A stretch of 36,798 bases of DNA, taken from Dolichospermum sp. ST_sed8. Its GTDB lineage: Bacteria; Cyanobacteriota; Cyanobacteriia; Cyanobacteriales; Nostocaceae. Shown here one piece after another: positions 8,206 through 16,857 of the stretch; the first letter of the stretch is position 1, and each line of letters starts with the position of its first letter. The position numbers and the translations under genes are program-made. The stretch lies in NCBI GenBank assembly GCA_028658405.1, contig JAKOGY010000020.1:1-36798 (forward strand), written 5' to 3'. Under the pieces are notes generated by a model. The model saw only the letters and a list, made by a program, of their open reading frames with translations. It made no database searches and had not been told where the DNA came from.

Positions 8206-8991
8206 ATGATTATTGAGAATAGTGATTTGATTTTGTCGGTTAAGGGTTTGACGGCTAATGTTGATGAAACTCCTATTTTGAAGGGGTTGGATTTGGAGGT
8301 TCGTGCTGGAGAAATTCATGCGATTATGGGACCTAATGGTTCGGGGAAAAGTACGTTTTCTAAGGTTTTGGCGGGACATCCAGCTTATACTGTTACTGGT
8401 GGTGAGGTGGTTTTTCAAGGACAAAATCTTTTGGAAATGGGTGCGGAGGAAAGAGCTAGAGGTGGTGTGTTTTTAGCTTTTCAATATCCTCTGGAAATTC
8501 CTGGTGTTAGTAATTTGGATTTTTTACGGGTTGCTTATAATTCTCGTCGCAAAGCTCAGGGTTTGGAAGAGGTTGATGCTTTCGATTTTGATGATTTGGT
8601 TGAGGAAAAGTTGGATATTGTGAAGATGAATTCTTCTTTTCTTAACCGCAGTGTGAATGAGGGTTTTTCTGGTGGGGAAAAGAAGCGGAATGAAATTCTG
8701 CAAATGGCAATTTTAGAACCAAAGTTGGCGATTTTAGATGAAACTGATTCTGGTTTGGATATTGACGCTCTGAAAATTGTCGCTAATGGGGTTAATCGCC
8801 TAACCAATTCCGAAAATGCCACAATTATGATTACTCACTATCAGCGTCTTCTTGATTATATTGTTCCTGATTTTGTTCATGTTATGGCGCAGGGACAAAT
8901 TATTAGAAGTGGTGGTAAGGAATTAGCTCTTGAGTTAGAATCTCGCGGTTATGATTGGGTGTTGGAAGAAGCTTTAGGGGTGGGTGTGTAA
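8206..8991 (+). CDS. sufC: SufC, ATPase of the Fe-S assembly complex
   Basis: A 261-residue ABC-type ATPase with no membrane segments. The start at ATG 8206 ([15 protein letters not shown]) follows a GAAGAGAGAG ribosome-binding stretch and fits the usual SufC length. Walker A is GPNGSGKST, the ABC signature is [12 protein letters not shown] and Walker B is [12 protein letters not shown]. SufC powers conformational change in SufB-SufD. The SufC-type ETDSGLD ending of Walker B is present. Its stop overlaps the sufD start (TAATG), so the two are translationally coupled. Confidence 0.96.
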   Translation: MIIENSDLILSVKGLTANVDETPILKGLDLEVRAGEIHAIMGPNGSGKSTFSKVLAGHPAYTVTGGEVVFQGQNLLEMGAEERARGGVFLAFQYPLEIPGVSNLDFLRVAYNSRRKAQGLEEVDAFDFDDLVEEKLDIVKMNSSFLNRSVNEGFSGGEKKRNEILQMAILEPKLAILDETDSGLDIDALKIVANGVNRLTNSENATIMITHYQRLLDYIVPDFVHVMAQGQIIRSGGKELALELESRGYDWVLEEALGVGV

Positions 8992-10316
8992 TGACAATTC
9001 CAATGAATGTAGAAGTGTTAAATGAGGCTGCTTTATTATTAGATAGAGATGCTTTTTTGACTGGTTTGTTAAATCAGGTAATTACCAATAAATCAGATGG
9101 TTGGTTACAAGATTTACGTAACGGTGCTACTAAGTGGGTTCGTCATTCTGTTATCCCTAATACCCGTGATGAAGAATGGCGTTTTACTGATTTATCACCT
9201 TTAAAAGAGGTAAAATTCAATAATATAGGGATAATTCATGAATTGTCCTTACAAAATGAGTTTGTTTTACCTGAAGTGTCTCAGCGTTTGGTATTTGTAA
9301 ATGGTGTTTATTCACCTAGTTTATCTAATACTGAAAATTTACCTTCTGGGTTAATTATTGGTAATTTAGATGCTTTACCTAGTGAAGTTGCCAAGGAATA
9401 TTTAGCACAATCTGAGGGAACAAGAGAAGTTTTTGCTGCTCTAAATACTGCGGCTTTAAATGATGTCGCAGTAGTATGGGTTGGTAAAAATGTGGTGGTT
9501 GAAAATCCCATTCATTTGCTATTTATTTCTGTCGCTGGTGAGTTTGCGGTTATTTCTCAACCTCGTTGTTTAGTAGTAGCTGAAAGTAACTCCCAAGTAA
9601 CTTTAATTGAAGAGTATATACCATCTTCTTCAGAGCAAGTTTATTTTAATAATAGTCTGACGGAAATTTGGGTTAATGAAAACGCCCAAGTGAGTCACAA
9701 TAGAATTGTCACCGAAGGTAACGCTGCTTTTCATATTGGCAAAAGTGCGGTGACTCAGGCGCGGTATAGTCGTTATAGTTGTAATGCTGTGACTGTTGGT
9801 GGAAAAATCTCCCGTCACAATTTGGAGATTTTACAAACTGGTGAGCAAACAGAAACGACGCTCAATGGTTTAACTGTGATTGCTGATAATCAATTAGGTG
9901 ATACTCACAGTGCGTTATCTTTAAATCATCCTCATGGTGTGAGCAAACAGTTACATAAGTGTATTATAGGCGATCGCGCTCATGGTGTCTTCAATGGTAA
10001 AGTTTTTGTTCCTAAACTGGCGCAATTGACTAACGCATCTCAATTAAACCGCAATTTGCTGTTATCATCTAAGTCAAGAATTGACACTAAACCGCAATTA
10101 GAAATCACTGCTGATAATGTTAAATGCGCTCACGGTGCTACTGTCAGTCAATTGGAAGATGATCAAATATTCTACCTGCAAAGTCGCGGTATTGATGAAA
10201 ATGATGCTCGCAAGTTATTAGTTAATGCTTTCGCAACTGAAGTTATTAACTTTATCCCTGTTCCTTCTTTACGTGAGAGTTTGTTGAAAACTGTTACAAG
10301 TCTCACGAATAAATAG
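8991..10316 (+). CDS. sufD: SufD, Fe-S assembly complex subunit
   Basis: A 441-residue SufB paralogue that pairs with SufB and SufC. I chose ATG 8991 because it overlaps the sufC stop codon; the frame stays open upstream inside sufC. Typical stretches are TRDEEWRFTDLSPLKEV (N-terminal), HGVFNGKVFV, and CAHGATVSQLEDDQIFYLQS (C-terminal). The last 25 residues keep the hydrophobic/basic ending of the family. It is in the same transcription unit as sufB and sufC. Confidence 0.95.
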   Translation: MTIPMNVEVLNEAALLLDRDAFLTGLLNQVITNKSDGWLQDLRNGATKWVRHSVIPNTRDEEWRFTDLSPLKEVKFNNIGIIHELSLQNEFVLPEVSQRLVFVNGVYSPSLSNTENLPSGLIIGNLDALPSEVAKEYLAQSEGTREVFAALNTAALNDVAVVWVGKNVVVENPIHLLFISVAGEFAVISQPRCLVVAESNSQVTLIEEYIPSSSEQVYFNNSLTEIWVNENAQVSHNRIVTEGNAAFHIGKSAVTQARYSRYSCNAVTVGGKISRHNLEILQTGEQTETTLNGLTVIADNQLGDTHSALSLNHPHGVSKQLHKCIIGDRAHGVFNGKVFVPKLAQLTNASQLNRNLLLSSKSRIDTKPQLEITADNVKCAHGATVSQLEDDQIFYLQSRGIDENDARKLLVNAFATEVINFIPVPSLRESLLKTVTSLTNK

Positions 10317-10318
10317 CC

Positions 10319-10440
10319 CTGGCGATTAGAAATCGCGGAACCATACAAACGAAGTCCGCCTTCGCGGACTAACAACAAATTAAAGATTATAACCCACGAA
10401 GGTGGGTTTCGCCTGTGTAGCCGCGATTTCCAATCGCCTG
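10319..10440. mobile_element. MITE-like palindromic element between sufD and sufS
   Basis: Imperfect terminal inverted repeats bound this stretch: GGCGATTAGAAATCGCGG (10321-10338) and its near-complement CCGCGATTTCCAATCGCC (10422-10439). Inside are a second hairpin, AGTCCGCCTTCGCGGACT, and a CCCACGAAGGTGGG hairpin. There is no coding capacity. It fills almost all of the 159-bp sufD-sufS gap and would fold strongly in the suf mRNA. Such elements are multicopy in Nostocales genomes. Confidence 0.7.
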
Positions 10441-10475
10441 GTGTAATTAAAATTCCCCTGAAATCTTTATTAAAA

Positions 10476-11741
10476 ATGGTCATCACTTCTACCAAATCTC
10501 TCGCTGATAAAGTTCGCTCTGACTTCCCGATTTTACATCAGGAAGTTCACGGTAAACCCCTGGTTTATCTCGATAATGCGGCTACTTCTCAAAAGCCTTT
10601 AGCTGTATTAAATGCTTGGCGTGATTATTACGAACAATATAATTCTAATGTTCATCGTGGCGCACATTTTTTGAGCGGAAAAGCAACTGATGCTTATGAG
10701 GGTGCGCGTGATAAAGTTGCTAAATTCATTAATGCTAAATCACGCCAAGAAATTGTTTACACTCGCAACGCAACTGAAGCCATTAACCTAGTCGCTTACA
10801 GTTGGGGAATGAACAATTTACAGCCAGGAGATGAAATTATTCTTTCGGTAATGGAACACCATAGTAATATTGTTCCTTGGCAATTTGTTGCCCAAAAAAC
10901 AGGCGCAGTATTAAAATTTGTTGAATTAACACCAGAAGAAACTTTTGATTTAGAGCAGTTTAAAACACTGATTTCTGATAAAACAAAACTGGTTTCTATA
11001 GTTCACATTTCTAATACTTTGGGTTGTATAAATCCAGTTAAAGAGATAGCTGAAATTGCTCACAGATACGGTGCGAAATTCTTACTTGATGCTTGTCAAA
11101 GTGTCCCTCATACTCCGATTGATGTTCAATCACTCGACTGTGATTGGTTGGTAGCTTCTGGACATAAAATGTGCGCTCCCACTGGCATTGGCTTTTTGTA
11201 TGGTAAGCTGGAATTACTCGAAGCAATGCCGCCATTTTTTGGTGGTGGTGAGATGATTGCAGAGGTGTATTTAGACCATTCCACCTATGCAGAATTACCC
11301 CATAAATTTGAAGCTGGTACTCCGGCTATTGGGGAAGCGATCGCACTTGGTGCAGCCATAGATTATCTTACTAATATCGGTATGGATAAAATCCATGCCT
11401 ATGAAGCCGAATTAACAGCCTATTTATTCGAGCAATTAACACAAATACCCCAAATTAGAATCTACGGACCAAAACCAGATGTTCATGGCGAAGGTAGAGC
11501 CGCATTAGCAGCTTTTACCGCCGAGGGTGTCCACGCTAATGATTTGGCAACTTTGTTAGATCAAGAAGGTGTAGCTATTCGTTCTGGACACCATTGTACA
11601 CAAACGTTACACCGTTATTTAAGTTTATCAGGAACTGCACGGGCAAGTTTATCTTTCTACAATACCCATGAAGAAATTGATGTTTTCATCAAGGCTTTAA
11701 AGGAAACATTAGACTTTTTTGCTGGTGTATTTGCTGAATAA
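10476..11741 (+). CDS. sufS: SufS, group II cysteine desulfurase
   Basis: A 421-residue PLP enzyme that takes sulfur from cysteine and passes it to the SufBCD scaffold. The PLP lysine lies in [18 protein letters not shown] (Lys about 231). The catalytic cysteine lies in [11 protein letters not shown] (Cys about 374), the class II RxGHHC context. [12 protein letters not shown] at the N-terminus is also typical. The ATG at 10476 follows the MITE-like element. It is the last gene of the operon, followed by a strong terminator-like hairpin at 11748. Confidence 0.95.
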   Translation: MVITSTKSLADKVRSDFPILHQEVHGKPLVYLDNAATSQKPLAVLNAWRDYYEQYNSNVHRGAHFLSGKATDAYEGARDKVAKFINAKSRQEIVYTRNATEAINLVAYSWGMNNLQPGDEIILSVMEHHSNIVPWQFVAQKTGAVLKFVELTPEETFDLEQFKTLISDKTKLVSIVHISNTLGCINPVKEIAEIAHRYGAKFLLDACQSVPHTPIDVQSLDCDWLVASGHKMCAPTGIGFLYGKLELLEAMPPFFGGGEMIAEVYLDHSTYAELPHKFEAGTPAIGEAIALGAAIDYLTNIGMDKIHAYEAELTAYLFEQLTQIPQIRIYGPKPDVHGEGRAALAAFTAEGVHANDLATLLDQEGVAIRSGHHCTQTLHRYLSLSGTARASLSFYNTHEEIDVFIKALKETLDFFAGVFAE

Positions 11742-11747
11742 ATGTAG

Positions 11748-11770
11748 GGTGGGCAATGCCCACCTTTTTT
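11748..11770 (+). terminator. Rho-independent terminator after sufS
   Basis: GGTGGGC (11748-11754), loop AAT, GCCCACC (11758-11764), then six T. It is a perfect 7-bp GC-rich stem placed 7 bp after the sufS stop. The stem is also a common cyanobacterial repeat sequence, so it may be a repeat serving as terminator. Confidence 0.85.
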
Positions 11771-11784
11771 AATTTATAATTATC

Positions 11785-11873
11785 GGCGTTGCTGATTAAG
11801 AGTATGATTTTATTTCACGCAGAGGCGCAGAGTCTCAGAGAGTAAGAGTTTCATTTTTCAATTCAGCAACGCC
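11785..11873. mobile_element. MITE-like element with GGCGTTGCTGA ends
   Basis: GGCGTTGCTGATT at 11785 is mirrored by AATTCAGCAACGCC ending at 11873, giving near-perfect 12-13 bp terminal inverted repeats about 89 bp apart. The interior has CACGCAGAGGCGCAGAG, a familiar cyanobacterial filler repeat. There is no reading frame. Immediately downstream, 11878-11928 reads like the last 15 codons of a gene (LIAEEMEKLSDDDEQ, stop), possibly a remnant cut by this element. Confidence 0.65.
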
Positions 11874-11960
11874 CAAAATTTAATTGCTGAAGAAATGGAA
11901 AAACTATCTGATGATGATGAACAGTAAATTTAGGGTGCTTAATTTGCAGGAATAATTCAA

Positions 11961-12560
11961 ATGTCATACAGTGAATTTACTCTCGACAAAGTTAGAAAAG
12001 CCTTTGATTTAACAATTATAGATAAAGTTGATATTTTTGCATCTATCCCAGAAATTGAATGTCCAGCTTTACTAAAAGAAGTATTAAGAGAAAATATACC
12101 TTTAGCTCTTGCTAGTAATACCGAAAAATCTCGTTCTGAAATGATAATTGCACCGATTTTAATAGCTACTAGAAAATATTTAAACAATCAAATCAGTTTA
12201 TTTTCAGGTATTGATTTTACTGTAGACACCGAACAAGGATTAAATGGGAATTGTGATTTTATTATTAGCCGTTCACCAGAATTATTAATTATTAATGCTC
12301 CAGTTGTGACAATTGTAGAGGCTAAAAAAGAAAATATTAATGCAGGCTTAGGACAATGTGTAGCGGAAATGATAGCTGCAAGAATTTTTAATCAACGTGA
12401 AGGTAATGATATTTCAACTATTTATGGAACTGTTACTACTGGTACTAACTGGAAATTTTTAAAACTTATTAATCAAGTGGTAGAAATTGACTTGACAGAT
12501 TATTATATTAATAATATCGGTAAAATTCTCGGTATTTTATCTAGTATCATAATGGAATAA
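11961..12560 (+). CDS. PD-(D/E)XK-fold hypothetical protein
   Basis: A 199-residue protein. The core [15 protein letters not shown] (about 93-107), then [12 protein letters not shown] (about 115-126), gives a D-x(about 20)-E-x-K arrangement typical of PD-(D/E)XK nuclease-like domains. The [15 protein letters not shown] helix that follows fits the same fold (compare the Q in such helices). There is no helicase or DNA-recognition domain, so the target is unknown. An ATG at 11961 starts the frame. It ends a few bp before a Uma2 gene on the same strand, so two nuclease-fold proteins are probably coexpressed. Confidence 0.6.
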   Translation: MSYSEFTLDKVRKAFDLTIIDKVDIFASIPEIECPALLKEVLRENIPLALASNTEKSRSEMIIAPILIATRKYLNNQISLFSGIDFTVDTEQGLNGNCDFIISRSPELLIINAPVVTIVEAKKENINAGLGQCVAEMIAARIFNQREGNDISTIYGTVTTGTNWKFLKLINQVVEIDLTDYYINNIGKILGILSSIIME

Positions 12561-12569
12561 GTATTGTAT

Positions 12570-13202
12570 ATGCTGCTGAAATCAATTCCTGCTGAACAAA
12601 GAACGGTTTTATATAACGTTAGCTGGGAAACTTTTGAAGCCTTGTTGAGAGATACAGGTGAGGGTAGGGGTTCTCGGTTTGCTTATGACTGCGGTACTTT
12701 AGAAATTATGACTCCACTTTTTGAACACGAAAACCCGAAAATTCAATTTGACAGATTGATATTTGCTTTAGCTGAAGAGTTAGAGATAGAAATCAGAAGT
12801 GCTGGTTCGACAACTTTAAAACGTCAACGATTTACAAAGGGAATAGAACCAGATAGTTGTTACTATATCCAAAATGAGCCGAAAATTAGAGGTAAACAAG
12901 AGTTAGATTTAAAAACAGATCCTGCACCAGATTTAGCAATTGAAATTGATATTACTAGCAGTTCTGTGAATAAATTTAATATTTATGCAGGTTTAGGTGT
13001 GGCTGAAATTTGGAGATATGACGGGGCTGTTTTGAAGTTTTATCAATTAGTGGAAAGCGAGTATATTGAGATTAATTTTAGCATTGCTTTTCCGCTAATT
13101 TCTGTTGGTGATATGAATAGATTTATCGAGCAAAGTAAAACTATGGGTGAAATTGCTTTGTTGAAATCTTTCCGTGTTTGGGTGAGAGGGAAGATAGGGT
13201 AG
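12570..13202 (+). CDS. Uma2 family endonuclease-like protein (third, diverged)
   Basis: A 210-residue Uma2 protein starting at ATG 12570 (MLLKSIPAEQRTVLYNVSWE); a TTG two codons upstream is an alternative. Motifs are TLEIMTPLFEHE, GIEPDSCYYIQNEPK, DLAIEIDITSSS and GVAEIWRY. It keeps the family's D...E-x-D core but is clearly diverged from the two near-identical copies at 740 and 1983. It follows the PD-(D/E)XK gene by 9 bp. Confidence 0.78.
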   Translation: MLLKSIPAEQRTVLYNVSWETFEALLRDTGEGRGSRFAYDCGTLEIMTPLFEHENPKIQFDRLIFALAEELEIEIRSAGSTTLKRQRFTKGIEPDSCYYIQNEPKIRGKQELDLKTDPAPDLAIEIDITSSSVNKFNIYAGLGVAEIWRYDGAVLKFYQLVESEYIEINFSIAFPLISVGDMNRFIEQSKTMGEIALLKSFRVWVRGKIG

Positions 13203-13226
13203 GTCATCCCACATTTTTTATTAAAA

Positions 13227-13793
13227 TTAATCATCATGATTAAGTTTAAATGAGTCAATAGTATGAGAAAGTCCGCTAATAGCCTCTAAATCTGTACCAA
13301 ATTTGATAATAGCCTTCCAGTCTTTCAATAAATCTTCAATAAATATCCAACGACATTTTTTATCTAGTTTCAAACTTTTAAAACAAGGTCTAGATAGCTC
13401 TTTTTTTACTTCCCTAACACGAGATTTAGGCAGTATGATATAAACTGGAAAACTTAAGTTTGAGGAAAGAGCAACTAAATCTGCTAAACGTAGTAATCCT
13501 GAGTATATAGATGTACTACATTCAACCTCAAAAGCAGCAGCAACCTGATTGTCACCTCTCAACCAAACTACATCAATATACTCGACAATGTTTTGCGCTG
13601 GATTACCCATTGCTAAATGTGGTAAAGCATCAATACTATAGCTGCCTAATTTTTCATTGTCCCATAGTTTTGAGTGATTACCACGAGCAATCCACACTGC
13701 ACCAGAGAGTTTTTGACCTAACTTAGCTAATACAGCGGTTTCTGCTCTTATGAGGTACAAAGTTGAATCATGAAACTCTTGTAGTGCGGGCAT
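13227..13793 (-). CDS. Restriction-endonuclease-like (PD-(D/E)XK) protein
   Basis: A 188-residue protein. The segment EYIDVVWLRGDNQVAAAFEV (about 70-89), followed by ECSTSIYSGLLRLADL, is a recognisable nuclease-like core: IDV-x-W, then AFEVE-x-S/T, then IYSGLLRLADL. It is found in stand-alone endonuclease-like proteins and in the C-terminus of some restriction enzymes. The lysine usual in E-x-K is a cysteine here (EVECS), so catalysis is uncertain. Its start codon lies in a small inverted-repeat element (13748-13820) next to the ParB-like gene. Another start or an older N-terminus cannot be excluded. Confidence 0.55.
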   Translation of the reverse strand: MPALQEFHDSTLYLIRAETAVLAKLGQKLSGAVWIARGNHSKLWDNEKLGSYSIDALPHLAMGNPAQNIVEYIDVVWLRGDNQVAAAFEVECSTSIYSGLLRLADLVALSSNLSFPVYIILPKSRVREVKKELSRPCFKSLKLDKKCRWIFIEDLLKDWKAIIKFGTDLEAISGLSHTIDSFKLNHDD

Positions 13794-13820
13794 CTTGCCC
13801 GCTAATGGTGTACCTCATAA
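13748..13820. repeat. 73-bp inverted-repeat element at a gene junction
   Basis: TTATGAGGTACA (13748-13759) and its exact complement TGTACCTCATAA (13809-13820) flank a 49-bp interior that holds a second perfect hairpin, GCGGGC-ATCTT-GCCCGC (13786-13802). It spans the 3' end of the ParB-like gene and the 5' end of the nuclease-like gene, both on the minus strand. It supplies the first 15 or so codons of the latter and the stop of the former. Confidence 0.7.
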
Positions 13821-14459
13821 CACCGGGAAGTGCTGTATCCATTGTGTTTGTGTGTGTTCTGTTTCACCGGGAACTTTATTAGCAGTGACCATCTCAAAAG
13901 CAGCACTGATGCTTTTTTCATTCAATACCTTTTTTAATGCGTCTGCTTTAGCAAATTCACTAGATTCTTGTGCTTTATCAATAGCTGAAACAACTATACG
14001 TGCCTTATTATAAGTAGGACCACTTTGAAGACCAACCTTTTTTGCAATTCTATTTCTTGATGGACCCTTACCCTTTCCTTTAAGCCCCATAAGCTTACGT
14101 GATTCAGCTTGCTCTATATGTTCCCAAAGTAATCCTTCTCTACATTTTTGTTCATTTGTTTTTGCTCTGTACTCATTGCTTATTAAAAGAGTTTTTAATT
14201 CTTCTGCGTCATCAGTAAATTCTTGTTCTATAACATTGACGGTTTCCCAACCTAAGAGTTTAACAGCCTTCCACCGTCTATGTCCACTGATAATTCTACC
14301 ATCCGGTCTAATAAGAAGGGCTTTATTTAAGCCCTGTTCTTCAATGGATTGTGCGAGTTCTTTTATATCTTCATCACCATAAATACTTTGATTTTTTGGA
14401 TGGGGATAAAGTTCGGCTACTTTTCTTTGCTGAATATTAGACATTGAGTAAAATGACAA
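13815..14459 (-). CDS. ParB/sulfiredoxin-like nuclease-domain protein
   Basis: A 214-residue protein. Residues about 8-100 form a ParB N-terminal-like domain: ELYPHPKNQSIYGDEDIKEL, IEEQGLNKALLIRPDGRIIS, and the hallmark SGHRRWKAVKLLGW (the GHRR box, which binds CTP in true ParB). The C-terminal half (about 115-200) is helical and basic, with a KGKGKGPSRNRIAKKVGL stretch suggesting DNA binding. There is no neighbouring ParA, so a partition role is unlikely. Stand-alone proteins of this type often accompany restriction or phage genes. It is followed closely by the nuclease-like gene on the same strand. The last residues (FPVL) are set by the inverted-repeat element. Confidence 0.7.
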   Translation of the reverse strand: MSFYSMSNIQQRKVAELYPHPKNQSIYGDEDIKELAQSIEEQGLNKALLIRPDGRIISGHRRWKAVKLLGWETVNVIEQEFTDDAEELKTLLISNEYRAKTNEQKCREGLLWEHIEQAESRKLMGLKGKGKGPSRNRIAKKVGLQSGPTYNKARIVVSAIDKAQESSEFAKADALKKVLNEKSISAAFEMVTANKVPGETEHTQTQWIQHFPVL

Positions 14460-14587
14460 AATCAGGATTTATTTGACGCATTATTTTAATATAGCAGTAC
14501 ATCTACAATATAAGCAATATCTGGTATTGCTAAAATCAATTAGTAAGGTAATAAGTTGGGTTAAGGAAAAAAACCCAATACCACCTG

Positions 14588-14881
14588 CTAAACAGAATCT
14601 ACTAATTCAAAACGGATTTTCTTACCAACAACTCTAGCAGCTTTATCAATTGTCTCTAAAGTAATAGAAGAATTATCAGGATCTAAAAGTCTATCAACAG
14701 ATGATCTACTTGTTTTCATTTTCTCAGCCATTGCTGTTTTAGTAAGATTTTTCTCAGCCATTGCTTCTTTAATCTGCCAAGCAATCACTCTTTTAATAGC
14801 TATTAAATTAATTTCATCTAACATTCCATCTTCTTCTAAAAAATCATCAAAAGAAGAACCAATATACGCATTCTGTATCAT
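14588..14881 (-). CDS. higA: HigA-type antitoxin, XRE-family HTH
   Basis: A 97-residue protein with an XRE-type helix-turn-helix at about 40-75 (MAEKNLTKTAMAEKMKTSRS, then SVDRLLDP), followed by SITLETIDKAARVVGKKIRF. Such proteins bind and silence HigB-like toxins and repress their own promoter. It lies 3 bp after the toxin gene, so the toxin is first, the usual higBA order. The start is ATG 14881. Confidence 0.82.
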   Translation of the reverse strand: MIQNAYIGSSFDDFLEEDGMLDEINLIAIKRVIAWQIKEAMAEKNLTKTAMAEKMKTSRSSVDRLLDPDNSSITLETIDKAARVVGKKIRFELVDSV

Positions 14882-14884
14882 AGT

Positions 14885-15229
14885 TTATGCCTCCAATGTG
14901 TGTTTACGTTTCCAGGCTAATTCCAATTGCTTTTTTGGAGTTTTCTGACTTTTCTTAATGAAGCCATGCAGCAATATCATTTTACCTTCATAAAAACAAA
15001 ATAATACACGAGCAATTTGATTTTTTGGTAAATTTGTTCTCACTTCAAATAATCCGTCACCCATTGGCCGACAGGTTGGCATTCCAATTGGCCAACCAAA
15101 TTCAACTGTTTTGATATCAGCACCAATCAAAAATCTTTCCTCTTTAAGTAAACTTTTTAACCAATCACGGACTGGTTCAGTACCATTTTCGTTTCTATAA
15201 AATTCAGCCGGAACTCTTTTATCTGTCAT
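14885..15229 (-). CDS. higB: HigB/RelE-type toxin (phage Gp49-like)
   Basis: A 114-residue basic protein of the Gp49-like / HigB group: VPAEFYRNENGTEPVRDWLK (about 5-24), then FEVRTNLPKNQIARVLFCF, then HGFIKKSQKTPKKQLELAWK. RelE-superfamily toxins of this type cleave mRNA in the ribosome. The KKSQKTP-x-x-x-x-x-A box is the conserved C-terminal motif. It precedes the XRE antitoxin by 3 bp, and a strong promoter with an operator-like palindrome lies upstream. Confidence 0.85.
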   Translation of the reverse strand: MTDKRVPAEFYRNENGTEPVRDWLKSLLKEERFLIGADIKTVEFGWPIGMPTCRPMGDGLFEVRTNLPKNQIARVLFCFYEGKMILLHGFIKKSQKTPKKQLELAWKRKHTLEA

Positions 15230-15264
15230 ACATCCAACCTAGTTAAATGTACAAGTTGGCATTA

Positions 15265-15279
15265 GGTATTCTGTATACC
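15265..15279. promoter_or_regulatory. Palindrome GGTAT-N5-ATACC upstream of higB
   Basis: GGTAT (15265-15269), TCTGT, ATACC (15275-15279), 36 bp upstream of the higB start. It could be a second HigA operator or part of the 5' leader. No proof beyond symmetry and place. Confidence 0.35.
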
Positions 15280-15321
15280 TTTACTCAACAAATACATACA
15301 TTAGATTTGATGCTACACCAT

Positions 15322-15350
15322 ATTGTACCTTTTTTGGTACATAAAGTCAA
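15322..15350 (-). promoter_or_regulatory. higBA promoter with palindromic operator in its spacer
   Basis: On the minus strand, TTGACT (15350-15345), a 17-bp spacer and TACAAT (15327-15322) form a strong sigma-70-type promoter facing higB. TGTACC-TTTTTT-GGTACA (15324-15341), a perfect 6-bp-arm palindrome, covers the spacer and -10. This is where an autorepressing antitoxin would bind. Confidence 0.65.
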
Positions 15351-15375
15351 TAACTATTGATAAATCCGCACAACA

Positions 15376-16857
15376 TTAAATATCCAATAATCCATATCGT
15401 TTTTGCAAAGCCAATAACTTCATCCTCGCTTCCCCAGCATTATCAGCTAAATCAGCAAATTCCACAAACCGCCGTAATTCCTTCTTTAATAAATTCCGTT
15501 CCACTTCAATAGTTTCTCTATCTAAATCTGGCGGTAAAACAATCATATCAAAAATCGTTGCCCGTTCCTTCCCAGGGTGAGGACGTAAAACCCGTCCCCG
15601 ACGTTGGATAAATTGCCGGGGATTTCCTGAACTTGATAAAATTACTGCTGTTTGAATTGCGGGAATATCCACACCTTCATCTAAACACCGAATTGCGACT
15701 AAACCCTGTAATTCTCCACTTTCAAATTGACGACGTAAAGTTTCCCTTTCCTCCAAAGAAGTATCTGCTGTATAGGTACTGACTTTATAACCTAATTCTC
15801 CTCCCAAAAGTTGAGAAACAGCTTTGAGTTGACGCAGAGAATAACGTTGTCCGATTTCTTGAGAACCATCACTACAATAAAATAATGTATGGGTAGTTTC
15901 TCGACGACTTTCCATTAATTCTTGTAAGGCTATTAATTTATTTTCCGCAGTCCCGACTAACCGCGCCCTTTGCATTAATAATGATTTAATATCTTCGTTT
16001 TCTTCAAAATCTCCTACTTCTCCCATATCTCGTTCTCGATAAAGCAAAGAACGTCCAATTCTTTTAGTTAATTTTAAATAGGCTATACTCTCAGTTTCCG
16101 TTAATTCTACTAATATCGGATGATAATTATAATGGACTAATGCACCTTGAGAAATGGCATCCTGTAAATTAAATTCAGGTTGGAGAACAGTCCCAAAATA
16201 ATCTAATAAAGATTGTGTTCCATCATCATCAAAATATCTTTCCGGTGTGGCTGATAAAGCTAGACGTAAACCTACTTTTCGGGGTAAACTTTCCTCTAAC
16301 TTAGGTGCGCCTAAATTATGGGCTTCATCGCCAATAATCAACGTTTTTGGCGGAAAATATTTAAGTTGTGTTTGAAAACCATCACCAATTAAAGTCGAGT
16401 TAGTGGTAATTACCGTCACGAAATCTTGAGAACCAGAACCCAGATTGTAGATTTGTGTAGAAAGTTGACTTTGCCAACTGCGTAAATTATCAAAGGCTAA
16501 AATCGGCTGTAAGTTAAATTTCTCACATTCCCTAGCCCACTGGGTGACAAGATGACGATAGGGACACACCACCAACAAGACTTGTAAACCAATTTGCTGG
16601 TATAATTCACAAGCGATCGCTAATGCAGTAATAGTCTTACCACTACCAGTAGCCATTTTTAACGTCCCCCTACCATGATTAGCAAACCAGCTAGTCACAG
16701 CCTGACGTTGATATCCCCGCAATTGCAGAGATAAAGGCATTTTCGGAAATCCCGGTAATGATTTATTAACTTGATAACTGCCTTTTTTCTCCCCCACGTA
16801 AGGTAACTTGAGTTTAAAAGTAGGCAATTCCTGGACTGCATTTCGCGTTAGGTACAT
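15376..16857 (-). CDS. DEAD/DEAH-box helicase (type III restriction / Rad3-like)
   Basis: A 493-residue superfamily 2 helicase. Residues about 45-60 (SLQLRGYQRQAVTSWF) are the Q-motif region; Walker A is MATGSGKTITALA (about 68-80); Walker B is IIGDEAHN; motif III is LSATP. The C-terminal RecA-like domain has EGVDIPAIQTAVIL and RQFIQRRGRVLRPH (motif VI). There is no nuclease or methylase domain. Related proteins are common in cyanobacteria and described only as ResIII-type helicases. It stands alone, with no partner gene on the same strand close by. Confidence 0.85.
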   Translation of the reverse strand: MYLTRNAVQELPTFKLKLPYVGEKKGSYQVNKSLPGFPKMPLSLQLRGYQRQAVTSWFANHGRGTLKMATGSGKTITALAIACELYQQIGLQVLLVVCPYRHLVTQWARECEKFNLQPILAFDNLRSWQSQLSTQIYNLGSGSQDFVTVITTNSTLIGDGFQTQLKYFPPKTLIIGDEAHNLGAPKLEESLPRKVGLRLALSATPERYFDDDGTQSLLDYFGTVLQPEFNLQDAISQGALVHYNYHPILVELTETESIAYLKLTKRIGRSLLYRERDMGEVGDFEENEDIKSLLMQRARLVGTAENKLIALQELMESRRETTHTLFYCSDGSQEIGQRYSLRQLKAVSQLLGGELGYKVSTYTADTSLEERETLRRQFESGELQGLVAIRCLDEGVDIPAIQTAVILSSSGNPRQFIQRRGRVLRPHPGKERATIFDMIVLPPDLDRETIEVERNLLKKELRRFVEFADLADNAGEARMKLLALQKRYGLLDI

